Of a stretch of DNA of 10,740 nt, positions 6,831 to 10,740 are shown piece by piece. Numbering within the stretch: position 1 is the stretch's first letter; every line of letters begins with the position of its first letter. Origin of the DNA: FEN-727 sp036508635 (GTDB taxonomy: Bacteria > Actinomycetota > Geothermincolia > Fen-727 > Anoxymicrobiaceae); assembly GCA_036508635.1 (NCBI GenBank), contig DATCGY010000046.1, forward strand, positions 1 to 10,740. Reading direction: 5' to 3'. The notes beneath the pieces were generated by a model, which searched no databases, had not been told where the DNA came from, and saw only the letters and a program-made list of their open reading frames with translations. The translations under genes and the position numbers were made by a program.

Positions 6831-6837
6831 GGGAGGG
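6831..6837 (+). promoter_or_regulatory. Ribosome binding site deciding the TTG start of amrS
   Basis: GGGAGGG lies 4 bases before TTG at 6842. The next in-frame ATG (Met52) falls inside the conserved domain, so TTG is the start. Confidence 0.7.
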
Positions 6838-6841
6838 CATT

Positions 6842-7825
6842 TTGAAAGAAGCTGATTTCTATGAGCTGCTCGAGGGAGGGAATGTACGCTGCCACCTTTG
6901 TCCCCAGGAGTGCAAGATCGCCGACGGAAAGGAAGGTTTCTGCCGGGTGCGTACCAACCGCGATGGAGTCCTCTATTCCGAAAACTACGGTCGCATGCTG
7001 GCGGCCAGCATCGACCCGATAGAAAAAAAGCCTCTCTACCACTTCCACCCGGGAAAGCCCATCATGTCCATCGGTACGAGGGGCTGCAACCAGCGATGCG
7101 ATTTCTGCCAGAACTGGGAGATGATCGAGACCGATTCCGATGGGACACCGGTTACGTCCGATGAGGTGGCGGCTATGGCGGACCGAAACGGGTCGATAGG
7201 CATCGCTTACACGTATAACGAGCCGATGATATGGTTCGAGTTCGTGCTGGAATGCGCCAGGAAAATAAGGGCAAGGGGTTTGAAGAACGTGCTTGTCACC
7301 AACGGCTCCGTCAACCCCGATCCGCTGGTACAGCTACTGCCTTACGTGGACGCGATGAACATCGACCTGAAGTCCATGGACCCGGAGTTCTATCGAAAGA
7401 TCTGCAAGTCAAAACTCGACCCGGTGCTCGAGACGATCCGGGCAGCGAAGGTGTCTTGTCACATCGAGATCACCAACCTGGTGATCCCCACCCTCAACGA
7501 TTCCGAAGAGCTGATCGGTGAGCTGGTAGATTTTGTAGCCGGGCTCGGACGGGAAACGCCTCTGCACTTCTCGGCTTACTACCCGTGCTACAAGATGACC
7601 ATTGAGCGGACTCCCGTCTCCACGCTTCGCATGGCGTACGAGCTGGCACGGGAAAAGCTCGATTACGTATATATCGGTAACGCCAGAACGGAGGATGCCT
7701 GCATCAGCTACTGTCCCAACTGCGGCCAACCGGTGGTGGAACGCAACGGCTATGACACCAAAGCGGACGGGATGGATGGTGACAAATGTGTGAACTGTGG
7801 CAACACCATGGCCTTTGTAGTATAG
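6842..7825 (+). CDS. amrS: AmrS-type radical SAM protein (AmmeMemoRadiSam system / PFL-activating-enzyme-like)
   Basis: The 327-residue enzyme carries the radical SAM cluster motif C-N-Q-R-C-D-F-C (Cys82, Cys86, Cys89), which holds a 4Fe-4S cluster for reductive cleavage of S-adenosylmethionine. Before it lies a second cysteine set, C-H-L-C-P-Q-E-C plus G-F-C-R-V-R (Cys17, 20, 24, 34), and after it H-I-E-I-T-N-L-V-I-P-T and F-S-A-Y-Y-P motifs. This order is typical of the AmmeMemoRadiSam radical SAM subfamily, relatives of pyruvate formate-lyase activating enzymes. The C-terminus ends in a zinc-ribbon-like pair of C-x-x-C motifs (Cys291/294, Cys316/319). Its substrate is not known to me. The usual partners, AMMECR1-like and MEMO1-like proteins, are not in view. 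The presence of such an oxygen-sensitive enzyme fits anaerobic life. The gene starts at TTG and is followed after 36 bases by the lysine-rich protein gene. Confidence 0.87.
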   Translation: MKEADFYELLEGGNVRCHLCPQECKIADGKEGFCRVRTNRDGVLYSENYGRMLAASIDPIEKKPLYHFHPGKPIMSIGTRGCNQRCDFCQNWEMIETDSDGTPVTSDEVAAMADRNGSIGIAYTYNEPMIWFEFVLECARKIRARGLKNVLVTNGSVNPDPLVQLLPYVDAMNIDLKSMDPEFYRKICKSKLDPVLETIRAAKVSCHIEITNLVIPTLNDSEELIGELVDFVAGLGRETPLHFSAYYPCYKMTIERTPVSTLRMAYELAREKLDYVYIGNARTEDACISYCPNCGQPVVERNGYDTKADGMDGDKCVNCGNTMAFVV

Positions 7826-7861
7826 TCGCTTTGTTGTCGCAACATTCATGGGAGTAAAAAA

Positions 7862-8242
7862 ATGTCGCCGCATAAAAAAGCAAGCGATAACGGGACCAGC
7901 CTCCCCAAGACTGGCTCAGACAGGGATTACCGCGAGGTCATCCTGAGGATGGTAGTTACACTCCTTGTCAACTTCCTTACCAGCAAGATGAAGGAAAAGC
8001 AGGCGGCAAAGAAAGCCGGGCGCAAGGCAGCCAGAAAAGCCGGAAAGGCAAAGCCCGCTCCCGCGCCGATTGCTAAGAAGGCACCAACCGGCGTCGGCAA
8101 GCGCAGCGTCAGGCTCACGAGGCGTGAGGCAAAGAAGATAAAGAAAGCCAAAGCCAGGAAAAGGCATAAGAAGCTGAGATTCGTAGTGATCTTGGCGCTG
8201 GCTGTGGCCGCGGTGATCTATTCGCGTACTGCGGACAAATAG
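7862..8242 (+). CDS. Unrecognised lysine-rich small protein with a C-terminal membrane helix
   Basis: I do not recognise this protein of 126 residues. It contains 37 Lys or Arg residues. A short hydrophobic stretch at 27-39 (I-L-R-M-V-V-T-L-L-V-N-F-L) is followed by an Ala/Lys region at 45-75 with K-A-G-R-K-A-A-R-K-A repeats and a P-A-P-A-P block, much like the tails of histone H1-like proteins. Then comes a very basic stretch at 81-106, and a clear membrane helix at 107-120 close to the C-terminus. Topology rules would put the basic part in the cytoplasm, where it could contact nucleic acid or acidic lipids; this is inference. GGGAG at 7850-7854 lies 7 bases before the ATG, which supports real translation. 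It sits 49 bases before the anti-sigma antagonist gene, in the same direction. Confidence 0.7.
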   Translation: MSPHKKASDNGTSLPKTGSDRDYREVILRMVVTLLVNFLTSKMKEKQAAKKAGRKAARKAGKAKPAPAPIAKKAPTGVGKRSVRLTRREAKKIKKAKARKRHKKLRFVVILALAVAAVIYSRTADK

Positions 8243-8291
8243 CCCAGGCGCTCTTTCGCCGCGAGCCACCGAGAAGAAGGAAAGCCATTAC

Positions 8292-8672
8292 TTGGAGATT
8301 GAGGTAGAGGAAAAAGAAGGGTATCACATCGTAACCCCCGTCGGGGAACTCGACATCTACACCGTGCCCCTTTTCAGGAAGGTCGTCCTCAAGCTCGAGG
8401 GTGACCGCAGGCACGACCTGATACTGGACCTCAGCCGTCTCACGTTCATCGACTCGAGCGGTCTCGGCAGCCTGATCGAGATCTGGCAGAAGGTGCAGAC
8501 GGTCGACGGAGAGATAGCCTACGTGGTCAGCAACCCGCGAATCCTCAAGGTTTTCAAGCTCGTGGACCTGGACAAAGTCTTCCGCGTGTTCCCTAACCTG
8601 GGACGCGCCTTGCAGGATGTAGGTGTAACAGGCGGCTACGTTGACGAAGAGTTCTTCTCCGATCTCACCTGA
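8292..8672 (+). CDS. Anti-sigma factor antagonist, STAS domain (SpoIIAA/RsbV-like)
   Basis: This 126-residue single STAS domain protein has the family's usual length. In partner switching the unphosphorylated antagonist binds the anti-sigma kinase and frees its target; the kinase switches it off by phosphorylating a conserved serine. That site is visible as F-I-D-S-S-G-L-G at 52-59 (Ser55/Ser56). The N-terminal strand pair with G-E-L-D at 18-21, the L-I-L-D-L-S segment at 43-48 and the helix N-P-R-I-L-K-V-F-K-L at 81-90 also fit. The chosen TTG start has only a moderate, rather distant site (AAGGAAAG, 8277-8284), but no better start exists before the domain. The gene overlaps the kinase gene by 32 bases, so the two products are probably made together. 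The target sigma factor or response pathway is not in the window. Confidence 0.9.
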   Translation: MEIEVEEKEGYHIVTPVGELDIYTVPLFRKVVLKLEGDRRHDLILDLSRLTFIDSSGLGSLIEIWQKVQTVDGEIAYVVSNPRILKVFKLVDLDKVFRVFPNLGRALQDVGVTGGYVDEEFFSDLT

Positions 8673-9075
8673 CGCGGTTAACAGGCTTGTTGTCGATCTG
8701 CCGTGCGGCAAGAAGTCGCTGGCAAGAGCGCGCAACAAGGTGATGAAATTCGCGCGCGACCACGATTTTTACGCCGAGGCCGAAGATATCGTGCTCGCCA
8801 CGCAGGAAGCCCTCAAGAACATCATCCAGCACGCGTGCCCCGCGGATAACAACATGCACCTTGAGTGCACTGTCGACCACGACAACATGACAATTGAGAT
8901 CTCCGACGTCGGGAGCGGCTTTGACGTCGGTGACGTCCTGGACACTCCGGTTGAACCGATGGCGAGCCACGGCAGGGGCATCCAGCTGATTAAAGGCATC
9001 ATGGACGATGTGTGGATCACGAGCGAACAGGAGGGCACGCTGATCCACATGGAAAAGAAGCGGTACCAGGCCTGA
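8641..9075 (+). CDS. Anti-sigma regulatory factor / serine kinase (RsbW/SpoIIAB-like HATPase)
   Basis: The 144-residue cytoplasmic protein is a GHKL-fold ATPase of the anti-sigma kinase type. The N-box is Q-E-A-L-K-N-I-I-Q-H-A with Glu56 and Asn60, the G1 box is S-D-V-G-S-G-F-D at 88-95, and the G2 box is H-G-R-G-I-Q-L-I at 110-117. Such proteins bind ATP, hold a sigma factor or other target, and phosphorylate the STAS antagonist encoded just upstream. The TTG at 8641 lies inside the upstream gene, with AGGCGG at 8630-8635 as a modest ribosome site; no ATG or GTG occurs in frame before the domain, so this start is preferred. The overlap suggests translational coupling and fixed stoichiometry. 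No sigma factor gene follows, unlike spoIIA or rsb operons, so the regulated partner must be elsewhere or of another type. Confidence 0.9.
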   Translation: MTKSSSPISPDAVNRLVVDLPCGKKSLARARNKVMKFARDHDFYAEAEDIVLATQEALKNIIQHACPADNNMHLECTVDHDNMTIEISDVGSGFDVGDVLDTPVEPMASHGRGIQLIKGIMDDVWITSEQEGTLIHMEKKRYQA

Positions 9076-9076
9076 C

Positions 9077-9925
9077 ATGAAGGTTCTCGTAGGGACTGCC
9101 GGTTTCAGCTACAGAGACTGGAAATGCACGTTCTATCCCCCCGATATCGATTCAAGGAGAATGCTCGAGGAGTACGCGCTGCATTTCCCGGTCGTTGAGA
9201 TCAACTCCACCTATTACGCCATCCCGCCCGCGGAGCGGATCAACGCGATGGCCCTGAGGACGCCCCCCGATTTCGAGTTCACGGTAAAAGCCAACCGCGA
9301 GATGACGCACGAGATCAGCGCTGACCCATCCATCGCCCGCGATTTCAGGGTAGCGATACGCCCGCTCGCAGACCATGGGAAACTCGGATGCGTCCTGGCG
9401 CAGTTCCCGTGGGGTTTCAGGAACACGGAACGGAACCGCGCTTACCTGGAGGTGCTGGCGGAGAGGCTCGAAGGGCTGGACACGGTGGTCGAGTTCCGCA
9501 ACGAGGAGTGGGAGGCCGATTCGACGTTCGAGCTCCTTGCCCGCCTGGAGCTCGGTTACTGCTGCGTCGACGAGCCGCGTCTCAGGGGGCTGGTCTCGCC
9601 GAGAGCCGAGGTCACAGGGCCGGTGACTTACGTGCGTTTCCATGGACGCAACTACGACACCTGGTGGGGGAAGGACAAAGAGTCCTGGGAGCGCTACGAC
9701 TACCTTTATACAGACGCAGAGCTCTCCGAATGGCTTCCGAAAGTGGAGGTCATGGCACAGGGGTCCGACCGCACCTACGTAATCTTCAACAACCATTACA
9801 AAGGGCAGGCTCCGACGAACGCACGCACGTTCGAGCAGATGCTGCGGGGGATGCTGGGCAGCGCCGTGGTTACCATCGAGTCGGCCAGCGGTTTTTCATC
9901 TGGTACAGACACTCTTTTCGACTGA
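9077..9925 (+). CDS. DUF72 family protein (YecE-like TIM barrel)
   Basis: This 282-residue protein shows the full set of DUF72 signatures: G-T-A-G-F-S-Y-R-D-W at 6-15, E-I-N-S-T-Y-Y at 41-47, A-Q-F-P at 108-111, V-E-F-R-N-E-E-W at 138-145, Y-V-R-F-H-G-R-N at 185-192 and F-N-N-H-Y-K-G-Q-A-P-T-N-A at 237-249. The family has a TIM-barrel fold with a conserved charged pocket; its biochemical role is not established, so none is given. It begins one base after the kinase stop codon with only a weak AGG upstream, implying that ribosomes reinitiate from the kinase gene. The link to partner switching may be only transcriptional. A tRNA promoter begins 23 bases after its stop and no U-tract terminator is seen between. 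Confidence 0.9.
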   Translation: MKVLVGTAGFSYRDWKCTFYPPDIDSRRMLEEYALHFPVVEINSTYYAIPPAERINAMALRTPPDFEFTVKANREMTHEISADPSIARDFRVAIRPLADHGKLGCVLAQFPWGFRNTERNRAYLEVLAERLEGLDTVVEFRNEEWEADSTFELLARLELGYCCVDEPRLRGLVSPRAEVTGPVTYVRFHGRNYDTWWGKDKESWERYDYLYTDAELSEWLPKVEVMAQGSDRTYVIFNNHYKGQAPTNARTFEQMLRGMLGSAVVTIESASGFSSGTDTLFD

Positions 9926-9948
9926 AAACGGTTACTTTCCCGCTTTCC

Positions 9949-9977
9949 TTGCCTACTTTTCAGCCTACTGCTATCAT
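9949..9977 (+). promoter_or_regulatory. Promoter of tRNA-Tyr
   Basis: TTGCCT (9949-9954) and TATCAT (9972-9977) form a -35/-10 pair at the ideal 17-base spacing. The predicted transcription start near 9984 lies about 9 bases before the tRNA, a normal short leader. It is inferred from consensus and position. Confidence 0.65.
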
Positions 9978-9992
9978 TCTTTGCGCCGTACA

Positions 9993-10077
9993 GGGGGAGT
10001 GCCCGAGTGGTTAAAGGGGGCGGACTGTAAATCCGTTGGCACAGCCTACGCTGGTTCAAATCCAGCCTCCCCCACCA
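9993..10077 (+). tRNA. tRNA-Tyr (anticodon GTA)
   Basis: The acceptor GGGGGAG pairs with CTCCCCC at 10067-10073, followed by discriminator A and an encoded CCA. The anticodon loop C-T-G-T-A-A-A sits on the stem GCGGA/TCCGT, and the T-arm is GCTGG/CCAGC with loop TTCAAAT. The variable region is long (class II), as expected for bacterial tRNA-Tyr. A run of five T residues follows directly (10079-10083). Confidence 0.96.
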
Positions 10078-10084
10078 ATTTTTA

Positions 10085-10109
10085 CGCGGGGTGTTGTTAG
10101 TTCCCCGCG
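10085..10109 (+). repeat. Inverted repeat after tRNA-Tyr
   Basis: CGCGGGG (10085-10091) pairs perfectly with CCCCGCG (10103-10109) around an 11-base loop. Its T-run lies before rather than after the stem, so it is not a standard terminator for either strand. It could define the 3' end of the tRNA-Tyr transcript or act as a processing signal. Confidence 0.4.
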
Positions 10110-10171
10110 ATACCCCTCGTGAATTGAATCGATCTGGCGTGTAATTGACGATGGGTGCCCGACCACCTAAA

Positions 10172-10200
10172 CGCAAAGAGGGGTCAGAGCCCGGTTTGCG
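10172..10200 (+). repeat. REP-like imperfect palindrome containing AGGGGTCAG, copy 2
   Basis: CGCAAA (10172-10177) pairs with TTTGCG (10195-10200), with an inner GGG/CCC stem after a two-base internal loop. The centre contains AGGGGTCAG (10179-10187), identical to the copy at 6746. The structure resembles REP elements; mobilisation is inferred. Confidence 0.45.
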
Positions 10201-10223
10201 AGGGTAGGGTTGATCGACTACAT

Positions 10224-10252
10224 TTGAGAAGCCCGCGGGAATCTGTTACTCT
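10224..10252 (+). promoter_or_regulatory. Probable promoter of the tRNA-Thr / tRNA-Met / tuf unit
   Basis: TTGAGA (10224-10229) and TACTCT (10247-10252) are 17 bases apart. The -35 matches consensus in five of six positions, and the -10 keeps the most conserved T1, A2 and T6. Transcription would start near 10259, just before the hairpin at 10261. A weaker alternative is TTGACG (10145) with TAAACG (10168). Confidence 0.45.
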
Positions 10253-10260
10253 ACGAAAAG

Positions 10261-10288
10261 AACCGTGGTGCGATTTCGCGCCACGGTT
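10261..10288 (+). other. 12-bp hairpin with ATTT tetraloop upstream of tRNA-Thr
   Basis: Bases 10261-10272 pair fully with 10277-10288 (one G-T pair) around ATTT. On the + strand an A-run follows, so it is not a + strand terminator. On the - strand the stem is followed by C-T-T-T-T-C, a poor U-tract, and no - strand gene exists. If the promoter at 10224 is real, this hairpin forms at the very 5' end of the tRNA-tuf transcript. Confidence 0.5.
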
Positions 10289-10304
10289 AAAAAAACGCAC
10301 ATGA

Positions 10305-10380
10305 GCCCGGTTAGCTCAGTCGGTAGAGCACGTCCATGGTAAGGACGGGGTCGTCAGTTCGAATCTGACACCGGGCTCCA
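10305..10380 (+). tRNA. tRNA-Thr (anticodon GGT)
   Basis: The acceptor GCCCGGT pairs with ACCGGGC (10370-10376), with discriminator T and an encoded CCA. The D-stem is GCTC/GAGC, the anticodon stem CGTCC/GGACG with loop A-T-G-G-T-A-A, and the T-stem GTCAG/CTGAC with loop TTCGAAT. All arms are complete. Confidence 0.97.
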
Positions 10381-10431
10381 TGAGTTGCGCTCCCGTTGCA
10401 AGGAGTTTATTTTACGCATGGGGATAACGAC

Positions 10432-10508
10432 GGCGGTGTAGCTCAGTTGGTAAGAGCGCACGGTTCATACCCGTGAGGTCACTGGTTCGAGTCCAGTCAC
10501 CGCTACCA
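10432..10508 (+). tRNA. Elongator tRNA-Met (anticodon CAT)
   Basis: The acceptor GGCGGTG pairs with CACCGCT (10498-10504) with a G-T first pair, then discriminator A and encoded CCA. The anticodon stem is CACGG/CCGTG with loop T-T-C-A-T-A-C; the T-arm is ACTGG/CCAGT. It lacks the three G-C pairs at the anticodon stem base expected of initiator tRNA, and strongly resembles Bacillus elongator tRNA-Met. A tRNA-Ile with modified CAT anticodon is less likely given this resemblance. Confidence 0.93.
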
Positions 10509-10516
10509 AGTAAGTC

Positions 10517-10545
10517 AATCGCTACTGACCAGGGTAGGAGCGATT
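10517..10545 (+). other. Inverted repeat in the tRNA-Met to tuf leader
   Basis: AATCGCT (10517-10523) pairs with AGCGATT (10539-10545), with an alternative inner CTAC/GTAG pairing. It begins 9 bases after the tRNA and ends 64 bases before the tuf ATG. There is no T-run, so it is more likely a processing or leader structure than a terminator. Confidence 0.35.
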
Positions 10546-10598
10546 CAGCAAGAAGAAGGACCGGAACCGGCTTGGCCAAATCGAGTTCACGGTCTATC

Positions 10599-10605
10599 AA
10601 GGAGG
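10599..10605 (+). promoter_or_regulatory. Strong ribosome binding site of tuf
   Basis: AAGGAGG is a full match to the anti-Shine-Dalgarno core, 4 bases before the ATG, as expected for a very highly expressed gene. Confidence 0.85.
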
Positions 10606-10609
10606 CACC

Positions 10610-10740
10610 ATGGCCAAACAGAAGTTTGAGAGGACGAAGCCCCATGTCAACGTGGGCACCATAGGCCACGTTGATCACGGCAAGACCATGCTGACCGCCG
10701 CGATAACGAAGGTGCTGGCAGAGAGCGGCCTCGACGTTGC
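10610..10740 (+). CDS. tuf: Elongation factor Tu, N-terminal fragment
   Basis: Only the first 43 codons lie inside the window. They encode the EF-Tu N-terminus: F-E-R-T-K-P-H-V-N-V-G-T-I at 6-18, then the GTP-binding P-loop G-H-V-D-H-G-K-T at 19-26. EF-Tu is the GTPase that brings aminoacyl-tRNA to the ribosome. Residue 27 is Met, where nearly all bacterial EF-Tu proteins have Thr (G-K-T-T-L-T-A-A-I). The gene follows tRNA-Thr and tRNA-Met after a 101-base leader, like the tRNA-tufB unit of E. coli, so co-transcription with the tRNAs is likely. Whether a second tuf lies in a str operon cannot be told. Confidence 0.95.
   Translation, partial: MAKQKFERTKPHVNVGTIGHVDHGKTMLTAAITKVLAESGLDV

Larger units (their letters stand above)
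6625..6841 (+). other. 217-bp intergenic stretch with an AGGGGTCAG repeat
   Basis: No gene is visible on either strand. The stretch holds the 9-mer AGGGGTCAG at 6746-6754, also found near 10179, within a short imperfect palindrome (CAGA at 6741 and TCTG at 6763). I found no convincing promoter or U-tract terminator. The start of the next gene is set by GGGAGGG at 6831-6837. Confidence 0.45.
10078..10304 (+). other. 227-bp spacer between tRNA-Tyr and tRNA-Thr, rich in inverted repeats
   Basis: No gene is visible. In order the spacer holds a T5 run, an inverted repeat (10085-10109), a REP-like palindrome with AGGGGTCAG (10172-10200), a probable promoter (10224-10252) and a 12-bp hairpin (10261-10288). 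Spacers inside bacterial tRNA operons are usually far shorter, so the two tRNAs are probably transcribed separately or the space has received inserted repeats. Confidence 0.5.

Noticed and set aside
10145..10173. TTGACG with TAAACG at 17-base spacing as promoter for the tRNA-Thr unit
   Set aside because: The -10 box matches in only three positions and the transcript would run through the REP-like palindrome; the pair at 10224/10247 is better placed.
9796..10176. - strand open frame encoding G-R-L-D-L-N-Q-R-R-L-C-Q-R-I-Y
   Set aside because: This peptide is the antisense translation of tRNA-Tyr, a well-known spurious prediction.
10187..10312. 10-mer GAGCCCGGTT repeated at 10187 and at the 5' end of tRNA-Thr, as a possible attachment site
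   Set aside because: The match is short, lies at the 5' rather than the 3' end of the tRNA, and no integrase or foreign gene is present.
10412..10678. - strand open frame containing S-G-D-W-T-R-T-S-D-L-T
   Set aside because: It is the antisense translation of tRNA-Met joined to the tuf leader, another common false protein.

Overview
The window looks like a chromosomal housekeeping region from a high-GC, probably anaerobic bacterium. The best guess is a deep-branching actinomycete (Geothermincolia- or Coriobacteriia-like). The evidence is the order dCMP deaminase - WecA-type phosphotransferase - AtpI-like protein, the order tRNA-Tyr / tRNA-Thr / tRNA-Met / tuf, and heavy use of TTG starts (5 of 11 complete genes). 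This is inference from gene order and composition, not a phylogenetic result. Every supported gene is on the + strand.

Left part (1-1881): the 3' end of a deoxycytidylate deaminase-type gene, then a polyprenyl-phosphate sugar-1-phosphate transferase (wecA family) and a four-helix AtpI-like membrane protein. In actinobacteria this pair normally leads into the F1Fo ATP synthase operon, but here no atp gene follows. The WecA homologue also has Gly where the family has its conserved F-M-G-D-S-G-S aspartate.

Middle (2009-6624): 3-hydroxybutyryl-CoA dehydrogenase (hbd), a CrtI-like FAD oxidoreductase of unknown substrate, a dihydrodipicolinate synthase (dapA), and a membrane-anchored YibQ-like divergent polysaccharide deacetylase domain protein. 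A strong GC-rich hairpin separates hbd from the oxidoreductase.

Right-centre (6842-9925): an AmrS-type radical SAM enzyme, an unrecognised 126-residue Lys/Arg-rich protein with a C-terminal membrane helix, an anti-sigma factor antagonist (STAS) overlapping an RsbW/SpoIIAB-like anti-sigma kinase, and a DUF72 protein starting one base after the kinase stop. The last three form a tight unit. They are a partner-switching pair without a sigma factor or phosphatase in view.

Right end (9926-10740): a good promoter, tRNA-Tyr(GTA), a 227-bp spacer holding several inverted repeats and a probable second promoter, tRNA-Thr(GGT), elongator tRNA-Met(CAT), and the first 43 codons of tuf (EF-Tu). The 9-mer AGGGGTCAG occurs in both of the longer intergenic spaces (6746 and 10179) and looks like debris of a dispersed repeat. 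I saw no CRISPR array, insertion sequence, phage gene or rRNA. No single new system stands out. The best leads are the WecA active-site change, the orphan AtpI homologue, and the lysine-rich membrane protein next to the partner-switching genes.
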